This document shows, piece by piece, positions 21,697 to 32,707 of a stretch of DNA of 64,000 bases. Origin of the DNA: Hymenopellis radicata (taxonomy: Eukaryota > Basidiomycota > Agaricomycetes > Agaricales > Physalacriaceae); contig JADNRX010000035.1 of NCBI GenBank assembly GCA_015501595.1, positions 186,001 through 250,000 of the forward strand, written 5' to 3'. The position numbers were made by a program, and so were the translations under genes. How positions within the stretch are numbered: the first letter of the stretch is position 1; each line of letters opens with the position of its first letter. Under the pieces are notes generated by a model. The model saw only the letters and a program-made list of their open reading frames with translations, was not told the DNA's origin and did not search any database.

Positions 21697-21705
21697 CCTT
21701 TTATA
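21697..21705 (-). promoter_or_regulatory. TATA box of ornithine aminotransferase
   Basis: TATAAAAGG on the minus strand, about 125 bp before the start codon at 21573. Confidence 0.6.
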
Positions 21706-23010
21706 CGGGGCTTATGGCATGCTCCGCCCGGCTCCCCACCCAAAGCACATCTCCCTTGGCAATCATGACGAAGTGGATGGAGGACGTGGACGGCGGAATT
21801 TGCTAATTGCGAATTACAATTGTCCAGGGCCGGGGGATCGTCGGGTCCTGCCAATCGGGGGCGCGGGGTTGGGAAGCGGGCCGAGTTCGAAATACCTAAA
21901 AGCTGTTTCCGTCGCTGGTGGGAAAGGTTGGACGCTGGAGAGAAGGAGGCGAAGACACAGAGAATGTATGTAGCCTTCGAGTTGGGACCTGGGCCTGGGC
22001 GTCTATTCCCGGCGCTTAACCGGGCGCTTATCGACCCAGAGATCTGATGGCTCACTGACACTCCTTCTTATACTGTTTCATCTTGCATCTAGTCTACTCT
22101 CGTTCGACACTTCTAAATACGTATAGAGGCAAGAAAATTACTCGGCCTAGTCCACCGTCTCGAGGACCTGAAAATACTGCACTCGACCTCATGGTACATG
22201 ACCTTCAAGACAATCATAATTGACTTCGAACGTAGGTGGACACCATGTCCAGGTGGTACTCACTGCCGTGCCGGGTTCATCTTTCACGGGTCAAAGGTGA
22301 GTCCTGATGTTTGGTCTGGTCCTCGGCAAGAATCAGTCCTGGGGCGACGGCAGCGTTCAGCATGGGTAGCTTGATCAAGTTCGTGTCCCTACTACCTTTA
22401 AATGTCACTCGATAACTCTCGACCACTCTCAGTTTTCTTCCGCTCGTACACAAGCACATGCCCAGGGAAACAATCTTGTTGCCCCGAACTATTGTCAATG
22501 CATCGATTTCGCCACGTTAAGCCGGCGGTGAAGTGGAGTTCTGGCTTTAGTATTGTGCGTCGTACAAAGTCCATACTCTCGGCGACGTTCTTCATTCGTA
22601 TGTCTTTCTCGTTCATCACCGTTCGTCTGTTATTCACGTTGGATGACGCCTCGTTGAAACCTTCGAGATGTCGGTTCCAACTTCTTAGTTGGTCAGCGTT
22701 ACCTTTTCGAACTGTCCGGTAGAGATTCGAGGTATGCGCAGCAAGAATTGAAAAGGTTTCCGCTACATGGCTTCCCCCTCCGTTTCATAGCGGAAGCGGA
22801 TCATTCAGGTCATTGGCAGCTCAATAAACGTACTATCGCTATCAGCTTCGGGTTCACTCTGTTATGCGAGCTGCCTAAAACCGGTACCCGCCTGGTAATA
22901 AAAAACCATGTGCGCCTGCATGATCGGGAATTGAAAGAAACCACCGGCATCGTAATAAACCAACTAAGTACACAAACGAAGGGCAGTCAAACACATCCAT
23001 TCGACACGTA
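21706..23010. other. Intergenic, rest of the unique spacer
   Basis: No gene recognised. A minus frame at 22398-22637 lacks a known motif. A short tract, 22855-22890, nearly repeats part of the acylaminoacyl-peptidase gene near 63.42 kb (see findings). Confidence 0.45.
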
Positions 23011-24431
23011 CTAGAATCGAGATTCCTCCCACCACTTCGTATCCTCACCGCCAAACTGTAACCATCTCGGCTCCTCGTATTCCTTCATCTCAATCGTACG
23101 ATCTGCATTCATCTGTGCCATTACATCTACAGGCACCCATGCGACGAGAGTGAGTTGGCGCGCCTGCTGGGCAATCCGCTGCGCGAGGTCCTGTATCTCT
23201 GGATCACTCAACGGTGCATCATGGAAGTAGACACATCGCAGCGAGGGATGTGCCGCAATGCAGGCTAGTAGATCCTCCTAGGGGAATTCGTGGTTAACAC
23301 CGAGTCAGCCCGACGCGTAATTGCACTGTACTTACATCAGTACCATCACACTCAAGAGTCACTTCTTCTAGATTGGATAGGCGCTGCAGGGCTTCGCAGA
23401 TGTACGGTGTTTCCTTGTCATAGCCTGATATCCCGAAGTTTAGAGACAGTCTCTTGAGAACTCCACGACCCGCCAAAGAAAGCTCTGTAAATGAGTGGTG
23501 CGCCGCTTCCAATGGGCCCCATTCCATGTCTTTGTCGAAGACAAGCTCTTCGAGCACTTTGAACGATTTAAGGGCAGTCTTTCGGGTGAGTTAGGAATCA
23601 CACCTAGAACAAAGTGTGGGGGCTTACGCAGAGACGAGCGATTACAGGTCGATAGAGACAATAATCAGCCTCACATTCGCACACGAGATGCATCCTACGC
23701 GGCTGCCGGGAGTCAAGGTTGTTTTCGACTCCCGGAACTATCCACTTGAAGACACCCGACAGACAGGATTCATATCCCATCGGCAGGTTGTCTTTAAACT
23801 CTACACCCATCATCTCTATCACGCTGACTGCGGGAGTGTACTTGAGAAGGGAGTGAGGGGGAGGGTCTTGGGAGTAAAATGGCACACGTTTGGAAGTAGA
23901 GGCGTTGAGAATGAGCGTGCGGAGGCTGCGGCAACGGAGCGAGTCTGGAATAACGTGGTGGTTTATAATGCAATTGTCAACGACCAACGTCCGGAGGGCC
24001 GGAAGGCGCAGAACCGAAATGAGCAAAGTAGGGGTAAGGCAGGTGCCATGTCGATCGGGACAATGAGCAATGCAGCGAATGTGAACATGCGTCACGCTCG
24101 TTAATTTCAGAAAGTATTTCCGAAGGAGGTCCAGTAGTGGCAGTAGGTCGAGATTGTCCAACTCGGAGCGACATTTGAACGTGACGGAGCGCACGGCGTT
24201 GCGCAGCGCGTGCGTGTTGCATATACGTCTGAAAGTAGGATAGAAGCGATGCCCACTGTCAATTGGGAGCTTCAAGCAGATACGCAGGTCGCGAAGCATG
24301 AGGTTTTGGGCAATGGCCGTCAGCGCCCTGTTTCCGGCCAAGGAGACGCTTGTGAGAGAGACATTCTCGTCATGCAAGTGGCCGAGTGTAAGGGTGAGCA
24401 CCTCCACAGGTAGGTCAATTAGGAGCACCAT
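23011..24431 (-). CDS. F-box-like protein F4 (intact paralogue of F3)
   Basis: Exons 24431-23628, 23578-23336 and 23277-23011 close to 437 residues. Lengths 804, 243 and 267 are the same as F3; introns are 49 and 58 nt. It has the same F-box-like start (MVLLIDLPVEVLTLTLGHLH), Leu-rich middle and C-terminus ending WWEESRF. An upstream in-frame ATG at 24506 exists but lies in the probable leader-intron region. Similarity to F3 continues into the 5' flank and stops at the stop codon (TAG here, TGA in F3). Both copies are open and keep their splice sites, which suggests both are under some constraint. Likely a ubiquitin-ligase adaptor by family, target unknown. Confidence 0.85.
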
Positions 24432-24499
24432 GTCGAGGATGGAGTGCAAAGCAAAGGAGTCGCAGTAACCCCTGAACAATCGAAACCGAGCCGCCAAAT

Positions 24500-24990
24500 C
24501 AGTCATGTGATCGGTAACACGTTCGTCCTACCGTGATGGCTCTTTCAAAGCAGTCAACGGCACTCCGTCTTGTAAACCATATACACTTAGAATCGTACAT
24601 CAGCGAAACCAGCAAGAACGACGGAAAACACGTGGCCGGGAATCATGAAAGTTGAGTGGTCGTTTTTCTGTCGTCCCCGTGGAATCATGGCTGAATTCCT
24701 CGGCGGGAACACAAACTCATCGCGCAGAGATTATCAGCTTCGCATGATGGTAAATCGCAAGGAGGACAGATGTGCATCTATTTGGCAAGTGGCTTGATCT
24801 TCCATATGCTGTGCTGATTCTTAATGAAGCCTCTCGCTACCACAGCGTATTCTTAGCGTACCAATACTCTTGACTTGTCTGGGGACAATGTACCATATGC
24901 TTCCTCCGCCTCCCTTCGCCATCAGCAGATGATCACTCACTCCCACACCCGTGTCTTCTCCATCTTGCATGGATCTTTAGCATACGAACA
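24500..24990. repeat. Inverted-duplication spacer, arm B
   Basis: Reverse-orientation counterpart of 16.74-17.20 kb, upstream of F4 and of T3. Confidence 0.75.
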
Positions 24991-25122
24991 TGCAGTTTCA
25001 AGAACCTCCGTTATCATCATACCTCCCACACTCTTCATACAGCGCTTCTAGACAATGCATCGCCTTTAAGGCACGCACTTCATTATGCGATGGAGTGATT
25101 GATCTCTTCCCCGAGTACCGCC

Positions 25123-25355
25123 ATGACTGCTCCCTTGGTTCTCGCTGCGCTCAGTCTGGGTGCCTTGGCACAAAAGCACGCCGTCTGTTCCAACTCGGAG
25201 TTCTCGGGTTATCTCTGTCTAGACGAATGGAATCAGCTGTGATTCACGCTACTTTTTGTGAGGCTGCTGTAGCCTTCCAACTCCCTCAAGCAGAGCCCGT
25301 GCCAGATAGGCGAGGCTCTCGGGAACAAGTGTACCAGCAAGCCGCTGCATCTTGA
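25123..25355 (+). pseudogene. Surface-protein relic T3
   Basis: Third copy of the T module. The start codon and signal-peptide-like N-terminus are kept (25123 on). Eight bases are lost at the end of exon 1, removing the TGG codon and the GTGCGG donor that T1 and T2 retain. Similarity ends after the piece matching 'GNQCTS' of T1 at about 25340. Not functional as this family. Confidence 0.8.
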
Positions 25356-26430
25356 CTCACATACGTGCGTTGGGAACCCCCGCTGAGCAGGATACGTCGA
25401 ACAAGATGTACTCCTCTTAACGCGTCATCGGTGAATGTATTGTCGCTAACTCAATGGCAGAACGGGACAACGTACTCGTGAAGGGGAGAGGCGCACGGCC
25501 GCGTCCGGCGGAGTGGAATACCACATTCGCATTTCCAAGAGAAGGAACGTAATTATCTTGTCATACAGAAAGTGTCAGCGACATACACGATGGCGTCTTC
25601 GGATGGAGAGAACGAAAGGAATCCAAAAGACTTTATGACTAAGTATGATATAAGGCGCGAGGAAGTTTTCAAGCGCGCACCATCGGCATAGAATTCTCCA
25701 TGGTCATCGCTGACATCCTCGGTTAGGATCTGTCGGAACCCGAAAAGAAGATCGTCTTCGTAGTTGTGCGTTTGATGTCACGAACGTGGTCGGCTATGCT
25801 GTACGTGACTTCTAGACCTTGAATTGATATTGAGCAAATTTCCAGAACAGATGTGCGAGGAGGATACCTTTGTACCGCGCATCCGTCTCTACAAGGAAGT
25901 GTGCTGCGGTGGGGGGACAGGAATGGAGGAGGACTTTGGACATCGACATAATCCACTTTTGGGCAGAAACATAAAATGCTCCGTAGTGCGACGCTTCGTT
26001 GTCCGTCTGCAAGGAGTTGGTATTGAAGGAACGCCGGCGGCGAACTGGGCCGGCATTTACAGCCAATCATGTGATTCGATCAGCGGGCGAATAGGGGCGT
26101 ACAGTCTTTTGCTTCTGGCGTTCACCGTGGTAAGACGAAGTCGGTACTGCTCTCTCTCTAGCTAAGCGCGCTCGGAGGATTCTTCCCTGGGCGTGGACGC
26201 AAAGGCGGCGGGCACGCGGTCAGGGATCTTGTCGCCTGATCCATTCGCCATCCACCGCTGCTAGCAGGGCTTCATTGGTTGATGTTGATGTCTTCTCATC
26301 TGTAAATGCGGTACGGTCACATACGGCCTTGGAATCAACCCTCTCTCTCCGACTTAGTGAATTGCCTCCCACAGGCAGCGCCCCATTGTTAGAGCTCCAT
26401 GATGAAACCGCGGTCATCTTCGATATCTCG
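25356..26430. other. Intergenic, nothing recognised
   Basis: Between T3 and the G2 upstream region. Overlapping small frames on both strands (25.7-26.1 kb, 26.2-26.4 kb) without motifs. Confidence 0.45.
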
Positions 26431-26459
26431 TGTTGGAGATCGTCTCTCTGATATCTTTT

Positions 26460-26948
26460 GTCGCACTTCGGAGGTCATCAGGCCTCATTGTGTCCTGCGT
26501 GTGGTACAAATGCTTGGTCTACTTATTCGTGTGACCACATGGAATGTATTCGACATCAGGAAAACAGCAAAGGCGTCATTTCAGTCTTGGTCTTGCGCGG
26601 CCCATCTTTCCGAGTCTTGGTCTTGCGGCTCGGATCTTTTCGGTCTTGCTCTTGCAGACCGACATGTTTCCAGTCTTTCTCTTGCCGTCTTGTGGCTTCC
26701 CACCCGTTCTTTTTCTGGGCGTCTTATTTTCGGATTCACATTACCGTATGTTGATATATGTGATCGCATTGGTGTCGATATGTCCCATCAGCGTTCAGAC
26801 GCGGTTAGCGCTTCCCCATCTCTTCGGATGATCATACATCAACGTCCTAGCTTCTCTGATCCACAGATACAGAACGGAACAGTACACACCGTCCGCACCT
26901 TAAAGGAGCGGCTCAGTATTCGTTGCCCATCAAACATTCACACCCTCG
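26460..26948 (+). promoter_or_regulatory. G2 upstream region with ~30-bp tandem units
   Basis: Conserved with 15.51-15.99 kb. Four degenerate units built on GTCTTGGTCTTGC lie at about 26577-26700. The site CATTC near 26.94 kb is the unoccupied counterpart of the retrotransposon target in arm A. A 196-residue open frame over this region is not supported as a protein. Confidence 0.6.
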
Positions 26949-28533
26949 ATGGATGCCCAGTCCCAATCCCAACTGCTTGCACTCTTTGAGGCGTTGCAGC
27001 ACCAGCGACTTTCCACCGTGATTACTGTTCGATCTCTCTAAAGTGCCCTGTGCTAACAGAATGACTGTAGTACTTTGATGGTACGACCCAACGAGATACG
27101 GAAACACCTGCCAACTAATCTTAATCTACAACACAGTTTCGGCTACCGCACTCTACGTATGCCCCGTTCTTTACACTGGCTGTATCGGTGTACCTAATTG
27201 GAGGTCAATTCAGGTGTTCGACTACCTCCTGACACTCGAGCAGGAGGTGGAGCTGATATGGGGTTCAGAATGGACTATAACCAAGCTGCTCTACCTCGTC
27301 ACACGGTATGCCCCCTTTGTAAATGCGTGTGTGCTCCTTTGGCGTACGCTTTCTCAAGTCATCAAATGTGTGTGTCATCTAATAATCTGGTAGCGCAAGT
27401 TACACCAAATATGAGTGAAGAGAACTGCCTACTCGCATATAGGATGGATGGATGTGTGTTATCACAATCATTCGATGTTGCTTCTATTCACGGTAACACC
27501 AGGGATGGCCACTGCAGGCATTATGCTGGCTGAAGGTACCCACACTCGTCCTCTCGGCATCTTCGTGACCTCATTATCCGAGTAGTTATACTCACAGTCC
27601 GAACTTGGGCCGTCTGGAATCGGCATCGCTTTCTCACAGTTTGCATGCCGGCTCTTTTTTTAGCATCCTCCGTCGCTGCCTTCACAGTAATGGGTATCTT
27701 CCTGAGCTCCCTGCAATGTGAGTGATGAATGTTGGCCAAGAGAAGTTGCTAACAGGTTTTCAAGTCCTAATCCTCCCGCTTCCGGATCTTAAGGGCTGTC
27801 TTCTGTCTGCCGCCAATCCGATTTTTCGGTGGGACTTTATAACCTACATGATATATGAAGTAGGCGAGTATCACTGCTGCATGAATACTGCCACTCTGTA
27901 CTCACCCGCTCTAGTCATGCTACTACTCATGGTAGTTAAATCCTACCAGCAATGTAAGTTCTCTCGTCGGCATTGTGTTCGATCGATGACCCGTGGGGTA
28001 GTTCGGGAGGCACGAATCGGTTCGTCACAGCTATTAAACATTGTCTTGAAGGATGGTATGTCTCCGCCTATCATTAATGAGAGCCGCAACTGATCAAGCG
28101 CTCCAGGCGTCATGTACTATATCTATCTCTCTGGTATGGCTCGTTCCCTTCAATCGATTGATACAGAGCGGTGATCATTCCTCAGTCTTGAACATTACAA
28201 ACGTGATTTTGATAAGCAGTCTTGCAGTACGTCCTTTCCGTTTACCTTTATGCATCGTGTAGAAGCCAACTTGTTCTACAGCCTGACCTTCTTGGCTTGC
28301 TCGCTCTGTAAGTACTCAGTCCACTACCATGATCGAACTGACAGGTTCATCCTACTGATCGTAGGTTAGAACGTGTTGTCCACGCAATGCTGGCTTGCCG
28401 AGTCATCACGAATATCCGTGCCCAGGCGAAGAAGCAGGTGATTGATGGAAGTAAAAGAACAATCGGTGACTTGGGAACTAGTGTCGGAACGGTAGCTTTC
28501 GTCGCGCACGATTCTGCAGGCAGTCTGGAATGA
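26949..28533 (+). CDS. DUF6533-type multi-pass membrane protein G2
   Basis: Paralogue of G1 with its own promoter intact. Exons that I can fix: 26949-27017, 27071-27080 (10 nt), 27137-27156 (20 nt) and 27214-27343, which carries FDYLLTLEQEVELIWGSEW, the DUF6533 signature. Later come 27598-27717 (RTWAVWNRHRFL, membrane-like) and 27756 onward (LPDLKGCLLSAANPIF). The last exon contains LERVVHAMLACRVITNI and ends at 28531-28533. The region around 27394-27535 and the junction at about 27859 did not close in frame in my hands. Either my splice choices are wrong or the gene has lesions. Function of the family is unknown; it is not an assigned receptor. Confidence 0.6.
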
Positions 28534-28979
28534 TTTCGGGTGTTTGTATGATTCCGCTGACATACGGTACCTTGAGTTGCAATAGACGGGAATTCACGAA
28601 TTCAGTACACGAGCGCTGAATCAAGTCCGCGAAGAGGACACGAAGAGTACAGAGCGCGCTCGCTCTAAGTTGCACATTACTTAGAGCCAAATTTACTAAA
28701 CGGACGTCTTGGGACTCTGCAAGGCCAACAACAGCTGTGTCATGACGGGGGGATCAATAAGACGAGACTCAGGCAAGATTCAGGCCCTGCAAGCAGGAGA
28801 GTACCGAAGTATTTCGCTAGAGATTGACGATATCTACTTGAGACGGCATGCGCCATCAACTACCAGGGAGCTCCCGAGCCGAGATGCTACATTTTCAGTA
28901 GTACTCTTGCAGCGAGAACGAACAGTGCCAGGATCCCAGATGTCGGCATATACTTGAGGCAGGATGGCTGGATGAGGGA
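28534..28979. other. Outer end of arm B and intergenic DNA
   Basis: 28534-28660 resembles 8.95-9.07 kb in reverse. Beyond that nothing is recognised. Confidence 0.45.
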
Positions 28980-30250
28980 ACAGCAAGAGTTTTCGGTAAC
29001 ATGAACAAACAAGCGCGTCTTGCTATTTACGATCATCGTATCTGTGCGAGGTTTTCAGCTTGCCTGCGTCAAAGCCTTCATGGACGACTACTCAATCGGC
29101 GTCTCATTGTCTACACGCAATAAAAGCCGCTCACGGCTCCATGTCGGTGGACAACGCCAGCGGTCACCTGAAAATGGTAACGTTAAACGCATTGTTTGAA
29201 TCGCACAATGACCGACTCGCCTCAGAACGACAACAGCACGTCACGACCCTCACGCGTTGCTTGGCACATACACAGAGGACGGCACCCTCCTCTCGCGGTC
29301 TCGGCTATGAGTCTCTCCAGCGATCAACTTGAGCGGTACTTTGCCTATGTCTACTAGTCACTCACCTCTACCTAGGAAATATGTCGGCGCTCAATCGATG
29401 TCGAGGCCGAACTCGTCGGTGAGTATGTCATCGTAGCCTAATCCGACTCTTTTACCAGACTCACAAGAGCTGCGCGCGACGCCTTGGACGGAGAACGCAT
29501 ATCACTACGCCGTGTACTTTCCGGCCCCCCAACCCTCCCGCGGCCATGACGCCGAGTGTGCGGCGGAGACGGGGAATTCTCCTCTTGGGCATCTATTCTG
29601 TCGTGCGCCGGAAGCCTTGGTACGGGCCGTGATGCAGGAAATCTTTCGGTAAATGACGAAACTTGGACGTTGGCGTTGGGATCAGACTGCGACAACAAAA
29701 GAAGGCGCCCCGGGCTCTTCTCAATGACAATGACGGAGCGGGATTTACACGCTGACAAAGTCTACCTCGAACGCGACGAAGAGGTGTACCGATGCGACGT
29801 CGGAATGATTGTTTGGCTTGATTCTTATAGTCCTCGTGTTGCTTTATTACCTGCACTAATTACTTGCATCCTCCTGACTTATATATGGGGTGTGACCTCC
29901 CTCAGTGCTGCACGCCTTCCTTGAGGTCTGGGATTCGATCAACATCCGACTTTTGAGTCTCTCCGTCGTTCACTGGGTAGATCTAGGGGACACGACTAAT
30001 TCTGCCTCATGTAACAAGGGAGCTCGAGCTGGTCTGAGCTTGAACCTTACCAGCTATTGCGCCGCTGAGATCTCAGTCATCAATCCACTTTACTCGACTA
30101 ATGATTCGTTTGTATCCCGTACGCTAAGACATTCCTTAAGCTGTAATACTTATTCGAAAACCTTTCCCGGGCATTCTCTCGCACCACATACGCTCTCCCG
30201 TCGTTCGATTCGGGAATGCTTCCTTTCAAGTGTAGATGGGAGGAAAAAAA
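28980..30250 (+). repeat. Tandem unit 1 with gene relic U1
   Basis: Starts with the word AACATGAACAAACAAGCGCG at 29000. It contains a relic of the U gene: ATG at 29307, a first exon ending at 29335, and an acceptor CCTAG at 29375 followed by KYVGAQSMSRP. A C-terminal part reads ETWTLALGSD and ADKVYLERDEE, matching U4 (WTLEQWDSDS, ADFQKVYLG). The joining frames do not close and the intron before the acidic exon is missing, so it is probably a pseudogene. Confidence 0.6.
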
Positions 30251-31312
30251 ATTGTTTGGTAACATGAACAAACAAACGCGTCTTGCCATTTACAATCATC
30301 TATATCGTGTCAGCATCCTCCACCTCATTGTCACCTCCCAGAACATTCCCTCGACTCAGACGCGCACCTGTTATTTGGTCCTCACAGCTCAAAATGGCAA
30401 CCCAGTTGTCTAGATAACAATGGCCGCCTCACTCCGAAAATGGTACGCGCTTTGTGCGGGAATACATAGAACGCGACGCCCTGCTGCCGTTCTCTAATTC
30501 CAGCGTTCACTTATGGTGTTCTTTATCGTTATCCATTTCTCTTAACTCACAACCTAGGAAAAGCCCCGACTGTTAACAGCACTCATCGCGCCTCCAAGTA
30601 AGCAGTTTCTCTCTAGTGATCGCCGCCTTCTAGACTAGAACGCTTTGGCCAAGGAACGCACTTGCGATTATCTCATGCACGCACCTCCGGGATGCCCAGC
30701 TCAACCCAACCCCGACAATCTGATCGCTCCTCTCAGTGGGTGTGAGGAGGAGACGAGGAGTCCTCCCGTCACAGATCTGCATCGCCGTGCATTGAAAGAG
30801 AGGTAGGCATTCTTATTGTTTTTGAGTGATATTGTGTTGCTCGTCGACGAACTTGTAGGGCGGCCAGCGATGGGGATCCTCCACTGAGGACGACGAGCGG
30901 ATTCTAATCATGTGCACCTCCATAACTGGCGGTGTCGTCTCCCGTCCCCCACCACTGTCGCTCGTCCCCCCCGCGGCCATGACTTGTGGGAGGAAGCCTA
31001 CCTGATCTCTCGTGCGCTGGAAGCCTGGGTACGGGATCACGCTGCTGTAAATCTTGGTGTAGATGACGAATACGACAATGAATCTTCTACGCCTGGGACG
31101 TCGACATCGGAATTGGACTGCGGCAACAAAGAAGCTGCTCCGCGCTCGTATACTAAAGACTCGTCTGTATGTACGCTAAGACTTTCTCTAAACACTAACA
31201 TTCGAAAACCGTTCCATTGCATTCTCCCAGCTCCGGATATATCAAAGTACATCAGCTCCCCCTCGTTCGACTCGGGCATTCTTCCTTTCAAGCGCATGAT
31301 AGAACGAAGGTA
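30251..31312 (+). repeat. Tandem unit 2 with gene relic U2
   Basis: Begins with the same AACATGAACAAACAA word (30262). It has the promoter-like tract ending GAACGCGACGCCCTGC (near 30467) and pieces matching U4: ETRSPP (about 30747) and ELDCGNKEAA (about 31110). Frames are interrupted. Confidence 0.6.
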
Positions 31313-31934
31313 ACAAGAAAAACAAACGCGTCTTTCCACTTACGATCATACCCCTCGCAGATTCTGATTCACGCAGAACATTCCGGATGCGCAAATATAT
31401 TATATTCGCTCTCACACCTCAAAATGGCAACCCGTAACAATGGCCGCCGCACCCCGAAACGGTAACCATACGCGCGACTTTCGCGCTTTGTGCGGGAATA
31501 AATAGAACGCGACGCCCTGCTGGCATTCTCTAATTCCAGCGTTCACTTCTGGTGTTCTTTATCGTTATCCATTTCTCTCAACTCACAACCTAGGAAAAGC
31601 CCCAACACTCGTCGCGCCTCCAAGTAAGCAGTTTCTCTCTAGTGATCACTGATCGCTGCCTTCTAGACTAGAACTCTTTGGACAAGGAACGCACTTGCGA
31701 TTATCATATGCTCGCACCTCCGGGACGCCCAGCTTCCAACCCCACCAATCTGATCGCTCCTCGCAGAGTGTGACTCGTGAGGAGGAGACGAGGAATCCTC
31801 CTGTCACAGATCTGCATCTCCGTGCATTAGGCATTCTTATTGATATTGTGTTCCTCATCGATGACTTTGTAGGGCGCCCAGCGATGGGAATCCACTGAGG
31901 CCGACGAGCGGATTCTAAGGTTGCATTGGAGCGA
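31313..31934 (+). repeat. Tandem unit 3 with truncated relic U3
   Basis: About 85-90% like unit 2 by eye, with period 1,034 bp measured at GAAYAAATAGAACGCGAC (30461 vs 31495 region). It stops at about 31920, before the acidic C-terminal exon. Confidence 0.6.
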
Positions 31935-32098
31935 AGACGGGTGAACGGATTTGGCATCGGCGAGGACTGTTATGTTGTGGCTTAATTCTACTTGCTGAAT
32001 CAAGACAATCTATTGATTTAGGATGTGCTGAGCGCCGGGAAACACGGTCCATTACGCCACACTGAGCAGTCCTATGGATTTGGCGTGCACCTCGTGCA

Positions 32099-32173
32099 GG
32101 GCACATGGTGTAGTTGGTTTATCACGCCCGCTTAGCATGCGGGAGGTGTTGGGTTCAATTCCCAATGTGTCCA
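32099..32173 (+). tRNA. tRNA-Ala(AGC)-like sequence, copy 2
   Basis: Identical over 75 nt to copy 1, with intact A and B boxes and anticodon AGC. A TTTT run follows about 20 nt downstream. The flank does not resemble copies 1 and 3, so this is the best candidate for an ordinary gene. Confidence 0.65.
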
Positions 32174-32388
32174 TTTCGCCTTCAAAAAAGTGTTTTGTTG
32201 CGATACCGCACGTTATGGTTATGGCGCTGTGTTTTTGTGTGACGGATTCCTCAAGTTCTAACATTACCAGCGAATCAACTGAATGAACCCATAATATCTG
32301 TTCTGCATCACCACCATGCCATGCTGACGGGCAGAAGATAGAACACGCGAGGAGTTGAGAAATCCAGCCATCGCATGTCGACTCGCAG

Positions 32389-32450
32389 GGGCACATAATG
32401 TAGTTGGTGTATCGCGCCCGCTGTGTTGGGTTCAATCCCCACTGTGTCCA
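32389..32450 (+). pseudogene. tRNA-Ala pseudogene, anticodon arm deleted
   Basis: Same head (GGGCACATAATGTAGTTGG) and tail (TGGGTTCAATCCCC...GTGTCCA) as the intact copies, but about 13 nt covering the anticodon loop and following stem are missing. Confidence 0.7.
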
Positions 32451-32707
32451 TTAGCAACATCACCCTGAGTTGATGACTTTTTTGTGCAACCTCCCGAGCC
32501 GAGCCATACGTCGTTGGGTAAATCACTAAAGATGTATATTTCAGGACTCCCATAATTCTGCTAGCCACTATGGGGCGGTACTCTTTCCTTACTGAGCGGA
32601 GGGTGCTGCACGGACAAGCCGTTCGTTTACTTGTTACACACCACCAACGAAAACGAACAAATTTGGAAAAAAATCTTGAGCATCACACTATCCTATCCTA
32701 CGCTACC
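32451..32707. other. 3' flank of NST1
   Basis: No feature seen beyond the end of NST1. Confidence 0.4.

Noticed and set aside
21531..22061. 176-residue minus frame
   Set aside because: Overlaps the TATA box, leader and first exon of ornithine aminotransferase in another frame; no family resemblance.
26399..26989. 196-residue + frame
   Set aside because: Covers the G2 upstream region and tandem units; not conserved as protein in the arm-A counterpart.
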